Source: Sphaerisporangium rubeum
GTDB taxonomy: Bacteria > Actinomycetota > Actinomycetes > Streptosporangiales > Streptosporangiaceae
Direction of reading: 5' to 3'
Assembly: GCF_014207705.1 (NCBI RefSeq)
Contig: NZ_JACHIU010000001.1
Location: 6,068,501 to 6,132,500, forward strand
DNA: 64,000 nucleotides
The number at the start of each line of letters is the position of its first letter. Position 1 is the first letter of the stretch. A model generated the notes under the pieces. It was not told where the DNA came from, made no database searches, and was given only the letters and a program-made list of their open reading frames with translations. This document shows positions 56,784 to 64,000 of this stretch, in pieces. A program made the position numbers and the translations under genes.

Positions 56784-58436
56784 TTACCTCAGCTCGGCCA
56801 GCGTGCGCCGGTCGAGTTCTCCGTCGTCGTGGAGCCGACGGCACTGGGCCCGCTGCACCTTGCCGGACGTGGTGACCGGGATCGAGCCCTTGCGGACGAT
56901 CCGTACCGATGTCAGGCGGGTGCCGAGCAGCTCGGTGACCGTGGCGCGGATCTTGCGCGCGAGCTCGGCGGCGTCCTCGGGTGACGCGGTCAGCGACTTG
57001 CCGCCTTCGACGACCACGGAGAACCGGTGGTCCCCGCCGGAGTCGCGGAACGCCGCGCAGGACGCGACCAGGCCGGCGCCGACGTCGTGGCCGATGGCCT
57101 CGACGTCCTCGGCGAAGATGTTGCGGCCCGCCAGCGAGATGACCTCGTTGCGCCGGCCGAGCACGTACAGCTCGCCGTCGTGGACGAAGCCCGCGTCGCC
57201 GGTGTCCCACCACTCCCCCTGCCGGGGCTGGAAACCTTCGGCGGTCTGGTAGCCGGAGAGCAGCCACTCGCCGCCGAGGTGGATCGGGGTCGGCTCCAGT
57301 CCCGCCTGCACCCGGGCCCGGTTCCCCGGCAGCAGCGGCCCGACCGACACGTGACCCCCCGGCCCGCGTACCGGTCCGTGCAGCAGCGGCCTGCTGGCGC
57401 TGCCGACGATGCCTTCGGCGAGGCCGTAGCTCGGCCGGATGGCCTCCCACCGGAAGCCGAGCGGGCCCGCGACCGCGTGGAAGTCCAGCAGGGTCTGCCA
57501 GTGCAGCCGTTCGCCGCCGCTGAGCGCCACCCGCAGGCGCGACAGGTCGAGCCCGTCGTCGTACGGCACCGACGCGGCGAGCCGGTAGGCGAAGTTCGGC
57601 GCGGCCGTCATGGTGGCCCGGTACTTCGACAGCATGGTCAGCCAGTTGGACGGCTTGCCGGCGAACGTGCTCGGCGCGGCGATGGTCATGTCCACCCGGC
57701 CGTACAGGCCGGTGAGGAACATGGCCACCAGGCCCATGTCGTGGTAGAGCGGCAGCCACGACACCAGCGACTCACCCTCGCCGTCGGTGACCCCCATGCC
57801 GTCGCTGATCATCGCGAGGTGGCCGGCGAGCCGGTCGGCGGGGATGACGACACCCTTCGGTGCGCCGATGCTGCCGGAGGTGAACTGGACCAGCGCGCGG
57901 TCCGGGATCGCGATGTCGGGGACCGTGCGCCGCTCCCCCGGGTCCGCGGTCAGCACGGCCGAGTCGATCGCGACGGCCTTGGCCGGCATCGGCAGGTCGG
58001 CGGGGTCCTCGGCGGAGACGAAGTGACGGCAGTCGATGGTCTCCAGCACCGGGACGAAGTTGCTCCGGTACCACTGGAGCGCCGCGGCGCGCGGCGGCGG
58101 CGGCACCGACACCACGCAGCCGCCGGCCATCCAGACCCCGAGCACCGACAGGATGGACTCCAGGGTGTTGGAGATCGTCATGGCGACCGGTGTGCCCGGC
58201 TCGACCCCCGCCTTGCGCAACCGCTCGGCGGCGGCGGCGGCCCTCGTGGCGAGGTCGGCGTAACCGAGGCGTACCTCGGAATTCCGGTCGACGACGGTCA
58301 GCGATCGCCGTTCCACGGAGAACGGCCGGACGATCTCCTCCAAGGAGAGGTGCCCGCGCGGCGGCGCGGGCGACTCCAGGATCAGCTCCCCGCCGGCCAC
58401 CTGTAGGTGGCCGGCGCTCACCGCCGGGGCCGTCAT
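56784..58436 (-). CDS. Fatty-acyl-AMP ligase-like (FAAL) adenylate-forming enzyme
   Basis: The 550-residue product of the ANL superfamily has FTSGSIGAPKG (P-loop A3), SYGLAEGIVGSA (A5), WWDTGDAGFVHDGELYVLGRRNEVISLAGRNIFAEDVE (A7/A8, with the FAAL-type GRN-x-x-x-E-D-(V/I)-E) and GSIPVTTSGKVQRAQ (A10 catalytic Lys). Motif A8 and the start (LSLEEIVRPFSVERRSLTVVDR) point to a FAAL that activates a fatty acid and transfers it to the ACP of the same operon, instead of to CoA. It overlaps the ferritin-like gene stop (ATGA). The acyl starter of a lipopeptide is the expected substrate. Confidence 0.87.
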   Translation of the reverse strand: MTAPAVSAGHLQVAGGELILESPAPPRGHLSLEEIVRPFSVERRSLTVVDRNSEVRLGYADLATRAAAAAERLRKAGVEPGTPVAMTISNTLESILSVLGVWMAGGCVVSVPPPPRAAALQWYRSNFVPVLETIDCRHFVSAEDPADLPMPAKAVAIDSAVLTADPGERRTVPDIAIPDRALVQFTSGSIGAPKGVVIPADRLAGHLAMISDGMGVTDGEGESLVSWLPLYHDMGLVAMFLTGLYGRVDMTIAAPSTFAGKPSNWLTMLSKYRATMTAAPNFAYRLAASVPYDDGLDLSRLRVALSGGERLHWQTLLDFHAVAGPLGFRWEAIRPSYGLAEGIVGSASRPLLHGPVRGPGGHVSVGPLLPGNRARVQAGLEPTPIHLGGEWLLSGYQTAEGFQPRQGEWWDTGDAGFVHDGELYVLGRRNEVISLAGRNIFAEDVEAIGHDVGAGLVASCAAFRDSGGDHRFSVVVEGGKSLTASPEDAAELARKIRATVTELLGTRLTSVRIVRKGSIPVTTSGKVQRAQCRRLHDDGELDRRTLAELR

Positions 58437-59023
58437 GTCGATCGGACCGCCTCTGCGCCGACGGCCGTCATGTCCTCCATGGCGCGCTGGTCGGCGATCA
58501 GCGCGCGGTCCATGACGTCCTGCACCGCACGGTCGGCGAGGGCCCGGCGCTCCAGCTCCTCCTGGATGTAGGAGACGTGCCAGGTCTCGTCCTTGATGAT
58601 GCCGCGCAGCGTGCGGCGGATGATCGAGGGGATCTCCTGCACGTCCAGGTGCTCGACGTACTGCGCGCAGCCGCGCCGCTCGGAGACCCAGGTCAGCGCC
58701 AGGATCTCCTCCAGCGTGCGCGGGATGCCGAAGTGGTGGCCGAGCCGCGTCTGGTACGGCTCGTCCACCGGCATGATGTCGCCGCCGATGTCGTGGATCG
58801 CCTTGGTCCACAGCCACGCGTGCACGGCCTCGTCCCGCAGGTGGCGGGTGAGGTCGTTCTTGAGCTGCAGGTTGTCGGCGAGCCGGCTGAGGCGCAGGAT
58901 GACCCCCGCGCCGTGCACCTCGGCGGCGCGGTACTGGTTGAGCAGCCACATCGGGTCGTGCTCGTCCGGAGCCGCGTACGCCCCCGGCGTCCCGTACTCC
59001 CGTGTCGTCGTGTTCGTGTTCAC
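58433..59023 (-). CDS. Ferritin-like di-iron protein
   Basis: The 196-residue four-helix-bundle candidate has NQYRAAEVHGAGVILRLSRLADNLQLKNDLTRHLRDEAVHAWLWTKAIHDIGG (E-x-x-H and E-x-x-H), EEILALTWVSERRGCAQYVEHL and RGIIKDETWHVSYIQEEL (a second E-x-x-H pair). These give the carboxylate/histidine ligands of a di-iron centre, as in ferritin-like hydroxylases, N-oxygenases and desaturases. GTG 59023 is preferred because GAGGGGAG lies upstream. It overlaps the ACP gene stop (GTGA). A possible task is oxidation of the ACP-bound acyl group; which reaction cannot be told. Confidence 0.75.
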   Translation of the reverse strand: MNTNTTTREYGTPGAYAAPDEHDPMWLLNQYRAAEVHGAGVILRLSRLADNLQLKNDLTRHLRDEAVHAWLWTKAIHDIGGDIMPVDEPYQTRLGHHFGIPRTLEEILALTWVSERRGCAQYVEHLDVQEIPSIIRRTLRGIIKDETWHVSYIQEELERRALADRAVQDVMDRALIADQRAMEDMTAVGAEAVRST

Positions 59024-59274
59024 GCGTGGCTCCCCTCGTGCACACGAACCAGGACGTCCGCGACGCTCCCCACCGTCTGGAAGTCCTCCATAGAAGTGAA
59101 ATCCAGCTGTTTCCCCGTCTCCATGTGCAGCGCCGCGAGGAGTTCCGCGGCGTCCAGCGAATCCAGCCCGAGATCGTTGACCAGATGAGTGGAGGGGGAT
59201 ATGTCCTTGAGCGCGATGGAACGCCCTCGGCTTATCAGCTTCGAAACGAGCTCGATTGCGTCTGCCTCGGTCAT
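59020..59274 (-). CDS. Acyl carrier protein
   Basis: The 84-residue product has the carrier-protein pattern HLVNDLGLDSLDAAELLAALHMETGKQLD, with the phosphopantetheine serine at residue 39 (LGLDSL) and acidic helix 2. It is short and without another domain, as expected for a stand-alone ACP that takes acyl chains from a FAAL. ATG 59274 has GAGGAAG upstream; longer readings add unrelated residues. It is the first gene of the seven-gene operon and needs a PptT-type enzyme such as the one at 12.1 kb. Confidence 0.9.
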   Translation of the reverse strand: MTEADAIELVSKLISRGRSIALKDISPSTHLVNDLGLDSLDAAELLAALHMETGKQLDFTSMEDFQTVGSVADVLVRVHEGSHA

Positions 59275-59708
59275 GTCCCGACTTCCTCGCATAGAGAAGC
59301 AATTCAGGCACAGAGTTCCATAGCGGAGCGCCACGGGTCAAGCTGGTTTTCCCGCACCGGAGTGATATACATCACAGCCCTGGAGAAAGCGAGATGAAAT
59401 CGTATTGAAAGGGGTTTGCATTACCCTGCGGAACCGCGTTTACCGGACGCATCCAATAAGGATGTCGCGCTGGACCTCAATGCCGTTACATCACGGCCGG
59501 CGAAGCCGGGAGACGATCTTGAAAGCCGTCTACCAGTGCGGATGCCACTGGAGATGCCCGGCGGAGTGATTTTAAAACCACTCCGCACAAGATGAGTCCA
59601 GCTCGGCACAGACCCCGGACAGCACACTGAAAATAGATTGAAAAGTGATCTTCATAGCCTGACGGTCGCAGAGCCAGGTGCACCACAGGACGGAGGCGTA
59701 GACCCGCT
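59275..59708. other. Divergent promoter region between the lipid operon and hmaS
   Basis: 434 nt without a gene separate the - strand ACP operon from the + strand hmaS-hmo-hpgT operon. The GC content is clearly lower than in the genes. It contains the palindrome described at 59561-59586 and several AT-rich stretches (for example 59631-59655), and so probably carries both promoters and their control sites. Confidence 0.6.
59561..59586. promoter_or_regulatory. 26-bp near-perfect palindrome (operator-like)
   Basis: Arms GCGGAGTG (59561-59568) and CACTCCGC (59579-59586) flank ATTTTAAAAC, and the whole 26 bp is symmetrical except for one base pair. It lies 123 nt before hmaS in the divergent region. 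A related AGTGATTTTAAAA half occurs near the thioesterase gene (50386-50420). The binding protein is unknown. Confidence 0.55.
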
Positions 59709-60788
59709 ATGAGAGAAACGCCACACGGTGACGTGGTCGAAGCCGTGAATTTGAATCATGTCGAGTTCTATGTCAGTGACGCGGACGCGTTCGCCGGTGG
59801 CCTCACGGCCCGATACGGCTTCCGGCCCGTGGCGAGCACCGGGGACGGTGAAAGCGTCCGCTCCATCGCGCTGCGGCAGGGTGAAATCACGCTCGTCGTG
59901 ACCTCCGCCGCGTCCGCGGGCCACCCGGTGTCCGAATTCGTGGAAACGCACGGCGACGGCGTCTCCTCGATCGCTTTGCGCGTGGACGACGCCAGAGGCG
60001 CCTTCGACCGCGCCGTGCGGCGCGGCGCGCGGCCGATCGCGGCCCCCGCGCCGCTCGGCGACGGCGTCACCGCCGCCATCCAGGGCTTCGGCGACGTGGC
60101 GCTGCGCTTCGTGCAGCTCCCCGCGGACGCCGGGGACAACCCCGTGCCGTGGCTGCCGGTCGTGGCGGACCCCGGCGGCCACGGCACAGGGCTCAAGGTG
60201 CTCGACCACTTCGCGGTCTGCCTGCCGCCAGGCGGCGTCGACCCGCACGTGCGGTTCTTCGAGAGGGTCCTCGGCTTCACGATGATCTTCAAGGAGCGCA
60301 CCGTCGCCGGCGAGCAGGTCATGGACTCCAAGGTCGTGCAGAACGCCGGCGGCGACGTCACCCTGGTGCTGCTGGAACCCGGCCACACCAGCGGCGAGCC
60401 CGGCCAGATCGACGAGTTCGTCAAGTCCAACGCCGGCCCCGGTGTGCAGCACATGGCCTTCACGTGCGAAGACATCGTGACCACCGCGGCCGCGCTGCAG
60501 GAACGCGGCGTCGAGTTCCTCGACCCGCCTGCCAGCTACTACGAGATGGTCGGCGACCGGGTGCCGGTCCTGCGCGAACACACCCTCGAGGAGCTGGAGC
60601 GGCTCAACATCCTCGCCGACCAGGACCACGACGGGCTGCTGTTCCAGAGCTTCACCCGCTCCACCACGGCGCGCCGCACGTACTTCAACGAGGTCATCGA
60701 GCGCGCCGGCGCCACGACCTTCGGCAGCGGCAACATCAAGGCGCTCTACGAAGCCGTCGAACTCGATCAGTCGCGCGGAAAGTCCTGA
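59709..60788 (+). CDS. hmaS: 4-hydroxymandelate synthase (HmaS)
   Basis: The 359-residue non-haem Fe(II) dioxygenase is of the HPPD family. HmaS turns 4-hydroxyphenylpyruvate into S-4-hydroxymandelate, the first step to 4-hydroxyphenylglycine (Hpg). Metal ligands are seen as LKVLDHFAVCLPP (His), GVQHMAFTCEDI (His) and DHDGLLFQSFT with GATTFGSGNIKALYEAVE (Glu). MDSKVVQNAGGDVTLVLLEPG follows HmaS rather than plant HPPD. Gene order hmaS-hmo-hpgT supports this over a tyrosine-catabolic HPPD. The ATG has GGACGGAGGCG upstream. Hpg is a building block of glycopeptide, ramoplanin, CDA and nocardicin-type peptides. Confidence 0.93.
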   Translation: MRETPHGDVVEAVNLNHVEFYVSDADAFAGGLTARYGFRPVASTGDGESVRSIALRQGEITLVVTSAASAGHPVSEFVETHGDGVSSIALRVDDARGAFDRAVRRGARPIAAPAPLGDGVTAAIQGFGDVALRFVQLPADAGDNPVPWLPVVADPGGHGTGLKVLDHFAVCLPPGGVDPHVRFFERVLGFTMIFKERTVAGEQVMDSKVVQNAGGDVTLVLLEPGHTSGEPGQIDEFVKSNAGPGVQHMAFTCEDIVTTAAALQERGVEFLDPPASYYEMVGDRVPVLREHTLEELERLNILADQDHDGLLFQSFTRSTTARRTYFNEVIERAGATTFGSGNIKALYEAVELDQSRGKS

Positions 60789-60790
60789 CC

Positions 60791-61894
60791 ATGCCGGTGC
60801 GACCACTGACCATCGGTGAGGTCGAGCAGGCCGCCGAGGCGGCGCTGCCGCCGGAGACGTGGGACTTCGTCTCCGGCGGCAGCGACGCCGAGGTGACGCT
60901 GCGCGCCAACCGCGCCGCGTTCGACCGGATCGCGCTGACCCCCCGGGTGCTGACCGGCGTCACCGCACCGGACACGTCGGCACGGCTGGCCGGCACCGAC
61001 TCGACCCTGCCGATGGCGGTCGCGCCGATCGCCTACCACCGGCTGTACCACCCCGACGGCGAGCTGGCCGTGGCCCGCGCAGCCAAGACGCTCGGTGTCC
61101 CGCTGACGGTGGCGACGCTCAGCAGCCACCGGCTGGAGGACATCGCGGCCGTCGGCGGCCCGCTGTGGTTCCAGCTCTACTGGCTGCGCGACCGCGGCCA
61201 GATCGTGGACCTGCTGCGCCGCGCCGAGGCACTGGACTTCCGCTGCGTCATGCTGACCGTGGACTGTCCGCCGTACGGCAGGCGGCTGCGTGACGTGCGC
61301 AACGGGTTCCGTCTGCCGCACGACGTGGTGGCCGCCAACCTCGCCGACCCGCACCGCCACGTGGCGCGCGCCGGCGAGCCGGGTGCGGCCTCCGCCATCG
61401 CCTCCCACACCGACGCGATCATGCATCCGGCGCTGAGCTGGCGCGACGTCGCGTGGGTCCGGGAGAACACGCGGCTCCCCCTGGTGCTCAAAGGCGTGCT
61501 CGACCCGAGGGACGCGGTGCTCGCGGTGGAGCACGGCGCCGACGCCGTCGTGGTGTCCAACCACGGGGGCCGTCAGTTCGACGGCGCGCCGGCCGGTGTC
61601 GCCGCGCTGCCGGCGGTCGCCGAGGCCGTCGCGGGCCGCTGCGAACTGCTCGTGGACGGCGGGGTGCGGCACGGCACCGACGTGCTCAAGGCTCTCGCGC
61701 TCGGCGCGGACGGCGTGCTGCTCGGCCGTCCCGTCATGTGGGGGCTCGCGACGGACGGCGAGCGCGGCGTGGAGACCGTGCTGACGATCCTGCGCGAGGA
61801 GTTCACCCACGCTCTGGCGCTGACCGGCTGCGCCGGCCCGGCGGCGGCACGCGACCTGCGGGTCACGCACGTGCGGGAGGACCGTCCATGCTGA
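60791..61894 (+). CDS. hmo: 4-hydroxymandelate oxidase (Hmo), FMN-dependent
   Basis: The 367-residue alpha-hydroxy acid oxidase/dehydrogenase has FMN-binding barrel motifs: PMAVAPIAYHRLYHPDGELAVARAAKTLG, PLWFQLYWLRDRGQIVDLL, PLVLKGVLDPRDAVLAVEHGADAVVVSNHGGRQFDGA (catalytic His in SNHGGRQ) and LLVDGGVRHGTDVLKALALGADGVLLGRP. It oxidises 4-hydroxymandelate to 4-hydroxybenzoylformate, the second step of Hpg formation. It starts 2 nt after hmaS, and its stop overlaps the hpgT start by 7 nt, so all three are one translational unit. Confidence 0.92.
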   Translation: MPVRPLTIGEVEQAAEAALPPETWDFVSGGSDAEVTLRANRAAFDRIALTPRVLTGVTAPDTSARLAGTDSTLPMAVAPIAYHRLYHPDGELAVARAAKTLGVPLTVATLSSHRLEDIAAVGGPLWFQLYWLRDRGQIVDLLRRAEALDFRCVMLTVDCPPYGRRLRDVRNGFRLPHDVVAANLADPHRHVARAGEPGAASAIASHTDAIMHPALSWRDVAWVRENTRLPLVLKGVLDPRDAVLAVEHGADAVVVSNHGGRQFDGAPAGVAALPAVAEAVAGRCELLVDGGVRHGTDVLKALALGADGVLLGRPVMWGLATDGERGVETVLTILREEFTHALALTGCAGPAAARDLRVTHVREDRPC

Positions 61895-63207
61895 CACCGG
61901 GCCAGGCACCGCTGGCGGACCTGCTGACGGCCGAGCTGCACGCGTCGCTGACCGACCCGGCGCTCGAAGGCATGAACCTGCTCAACGAGCTGGTCATGCG
62001 CTTCCCCGGCGCCATCTCGTTCGCCGCGGGCCGGCCCTTCGAGGGGTTCTTCCGCGTCGAGGACCTGCACCGGCACCTGCGGACGTACTGCGAATACCTC
62101 GCGGACGAACTCGGCCAGACCTCCGAGCAGGTCGTGCGGACCCTGTTCCAGTACGGCAGGACCAAGGGGGTCATCCACGAGTTCATCGCGCGCAACCTCG
62201 CCGTGGACGAAGGCATCAAGGCCGACCCCGAGTCCATCGTGGTCACGGTCGGCTGCCAGGAGGCCATGTACCTGGTGCTGCGCGCGCTGCGCGCCGACGA
62301 GCGCGACGTGCTGCTCGCGGTGTCGCCGATGTACGTCGGCATCACCGGCGCCGCCAAGCTCGTCGACATGCCGGTGCTCGGGGTTGAGGACGCCGAGCAC
62401 CTCACCGACCTCCAGGCGGTGATCGACCGCGCACGGGCCGGCGGCCTGCGGCCACGCGCGCTGTACCTCGTGCCGGACTTCTCCAACCCGTCGGGGTACA
62501 GCCTGTCGGCCGCCACACGGCACCGGCTGCTGGAGATCGCCGAACGCGAGGACCTGCTGCTGCTGGAGGACAACCCGTACGGCCTGTTCTCCCTCGACGA
62601 CGAGCGGCCCCCGACGCTGAAGTCCCTGGACACCCGGCGCCGGGTCGTGTACCTCGGATCGTTCGCCAAGACCTGCTTCCCCGGCGCGCGCGTCGGGTTC
62701 GCGGTGGCCGACCAGTACGTGTGGGACGGCCAGGCGGAACGGCCCGAGCTGTTCGCCGACCAGCTTTCCAAGATCAAGAGCATGCTGACCGTCAACACGC
62801 CGGCGTTCGCGCAGGCACTGGTGGCCGGCAAGCTCATCGAATCGGACTACAGCCTGAACTCCGCCAACGCCGGACTGCGGCAGGTGTACCGCGACAACCT
62901 CCGGCGGCTGCTCGACGGCCTCGCGCGGCGCTTCCCCCCTGGCGGTCCGGTCGAGGTGACGTGGAACACGCCGGGTGGCGGGTTCTTCGTCGTGCTCACG
63001 GTGCCGTTCACCGTGACCGACGAGCACCTCGAACGCTGCGCTCGTGAGCACGGCGTGCTGTGGGTCCCCATGCACCACTTCTACGACGGCCAGACCCCGA
63101 CGCGACAGATACGGCTTTCCTGCAGTGCTCTGGACGCCGCGCTGATCGACGAAGGGCTGGACAGGTTCGCCGAATTCGTGACCGGTGCGATGAACCAGGC
63201 GACCTGA
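61888..63207 (+). CDS. hpgT: Hydroxyphenylglycine aminotransferase (HpgT)
   Basis: The 439-residue class I PLP aminotransferase has VVTVGCQEAMYLVLRAL, LYLVPDFSNPSGYSLS (N-P-x-G), LLLEDNPYGLF and the Schiff-base lysine in GSFAKTCFPGARVGFAVA. HpgT moves the amino group from tyrosine or glutamate to 4-hydroxybenzoylformate, giving Hpg and feeding 4-hydroxyphenylpyruvate back to HmaS when tyrosine is the donor. It lies immediately behind hmo (7-nt overlap). The 207 nt after it hold no gene and lead to the oxygenase. Confidence 0.92.
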   Translation: MLTPGQAPLADLLTAELHASLTDPALEGMNLLNELVMRFPGAISFAAGRPFEGFFRVEDLHRHLRTYCEYLADELGQTSEQVVRTLFQYGRTKGVIHEFIARNLAVDEGIKADPESIVVTVGCQEAMYLVLRALRADERDVLLAVSPMYVGITGAAKLVDMPVLGVEDAEHLTDLQAVIDRARAGGLRPRALYLVPDFSNPSGYSLSAATRHRLLEIAEREDLLLLEDNPYGLFSLDDERPPTLKSLDTRRRVVYLGSFAKTCFPGARVGFAVADQYVWDGQAERPELFADQLSKIKSMLTVNTPAFAQALVAGKLIESDYSLNSANAGLRQVYRDNLRRLLDGLARRFPPGGPVEVTWNTPGGGFFVVLTVPFTVTDEHLERCAREHGVLWVPMHHFYDGQTPTRQIRLSCSALDAALIDEGLDRFAEFVTGAMNQAT

Positions 63208-63414
63208 GAAAAGGAAACCGGGAGGACGGAGGAATTCCACCGGCGAGGGCTTTCAGCCGACGCCGGCCTGTTCAGAGATAAACAACGAGAGAAACCGAGT
63301 GCCCCGCGCGACGAGTGCCGTTCTGGCCGCCGCGGGGCCGGGCAGGTGAAATTCGGCGGTCGAGAGCCTGCTCATTTTTAGAAACATCGGCAGCACTCGA
63401 TATCGGAGACCATG

Positions 63415-64000
63415 ATGACGCCTGCGAACGACCCGATCCACGTCATCTCCGCCGACGAGGCGGACATGATCGAAAACCTGACGCTGAAGCTGGCCCAGCA
63501 GTACAGCGGCCCCGAGGACGAGGAGTTGCTGCGCGAGCTCCCCGTCATCGCCGCCGACCTGCCGGTCGCGCAGCGCAGGTACATCCGCAACTTCGCCCTG
63601 GACGACCACAACGGCTACTGCGTCATCCGGGGCCACAAGATCGACGACGAGCGCATCGGCGACACCCCCGCGCACTGGCGGGGCCGGCCGACGCCGTCCC
63701 CGGAGTTCGCCGAGGAGATCCTGATGCTGCTGCACGGGGCCCTGCTCGGTGAGCCGTTCGCGTGGCGCACCCAGCAGGACGGCAGGCTCGTGCACGACAT
63801 CTTCCCCATCAAGGGGTACGAGACCGAGCAGATGGGGATCGGCAGCACCGAGCTGCTGACCCTGCACACCGAGGACGCCTTCCACCCGTACCGCGCGGAC
63901 TTCCTGCTGCTCGGCTGCCTGCGCAACCTCAAGGGGATCGCGTCCATCGTGGCCGACATCCGTGTCGACCAGCTCTCCGACGAGCACATCGACATCCTGA
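63415..64000 (+). CDS. Amino-acid beta-hydroxylase, clavaminate-synthase-like (AsnO/VioC type), 3' end outside window
   Basis: The first 195 residues of a Fe(II)/2-oxoglutarate oxygenase are visible; the frame continues past the window end. FALDDHNGYCVIRGHKID is typical of the TauD/CAS superfamily. The metal-binding start of the facial triad is in ELLTLHTEDAFHPYRADF (H-x-E, as in AsnO, VioC and KtzO). HGALLGEPFAWRTQQDGRLVHDIFP resembles arginine hydroxylases of the VioC/OrfP group more than AsnO, so the substrate (Asn, Asp or Arg) is open. ATG 63415 is preferred over 63412 because GGAG lies 6 nt upstream. It supplies a beta-hydroxy amino acid to the peptide. Confidence 0.85.
   Translation, partial: MTPANDPIHVISADEADMIENLTLKLAQQYSGPEDEELLRELPVIAADLPVAQRRYIRNFALDDHNGYCVIRGHKIDDERIGDTPAHWRGRPTPSPEFAEEILMLLHGALLGEPFAWRTQQDGRLVHDIFPIKGYETEQMGIGSTELLTLHTEDAFHPYRADFLLLGCLRNLKGIASIVADIRVDQLSDEHIDIL

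Overview
The window is chromosomal DNA from a high-GC actinomycete. Evidence is the pervasive GC-rich third codon positions, frequent GTG starts with 4-nt ATGA/GTGA gene overlaps, and actinobacterial families such as DUF4235, DUF6458, SPW-repeat, DUF5937, BTAD/SARP-type and PptH/PptT-type genes. A member of the Streptosporangiales is my best guess, but that is inference. I saw no rRNA, tRNA, CRISPR array, transposase or origin.

Layout. 0-16.5 kb is ordinary chromosome. It holds the end of a glycan locus (GT4, GT9, SDR), a group of small envelope/stress genes (DUF4235, an AGDKAG-repeat helical protein, ChaB-like, DUF6458), a TetR/membrane protein pair, a winged-helix protein behind a tiny proline-rich gene, NlpC/P60, SpoOM-like, ABC-F, a PptH-PptT pair, a monooxygenase, an esterase, STAS, wHTH, SPW and pentapeptide-repeat genes.

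16.6-30.4 kb is the most unusual part. A + strand operon encodes a nucleotidyltransferase-like protein, an M16 peptidase, then EIGHT consecutive tiny genes (16-19 codons each) for basic peptides of the pattern M-D-R-x(4-5)-R-R-P-x-x-R-K-x-K-K-G, and then a degenerate NDP-kinase-like protein. Next come two FemAB-like (GNAT-fold) genes on the - strand. A divergent, tightly coupled + operon follows: a ThiS-like/PP-loop ATPase fusion, a methyltransferase-aminotransferase fusion, an M28-type peptidase and an MFS exporter. A phosphodiesterase-type gene closes the region on the - strand. Just upstream of that gene is a 47-residue peptide gene with a perfect Shine-Dalgarno and a Cys-containing tail, which looks like a RiPP precursor. 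I propose this as one or two undescribed peptide-modification loci; no function is shown by sequence alone.

30.9-41.5 kb carries assorted metabolic and regulatory genes: an MBL-fold hydrolase, DUF4188, a cNMP-binding/TrxR-like flavoprotein with MFS, an alpha/beta hydrolase, a large BTAD-AAA regulator and a BASS transporter. 41.6-45.5 kb is a lower-GC three-gene island (AAA15/DUF3696 ATPase, TOPRIM-like protein, DUF262 protein) that looks like an anti-phage defence module related in logic to PARIS.

45.6-52.8 kb holds a DUF5937 regulator, GNAT, MFS, a Ser/Thr kinase, a type II thioesterase and a GAF-PP2C phosphatase. From 52.9 kb to the right edge is the flank of a non-ribosomal peptide cluster. 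A seven-gene - strand operon (ACP, ferritin-like protein, fatty-acyl-AMP ligase, class IV aminotransferase, acyl-CoA dehydrogenase, acyltransferase-like membrane protein, secreted protein) diverges from hmaS-hmo-hpgT, which make 4-hydroxyphenylglycine. An amino-acid beta-hydroxylase runs off the end. The type II thioesterase and the PptT-type enzyme could serve the same pathway. The NRPS genes themselves must lie beyond 64 kb.
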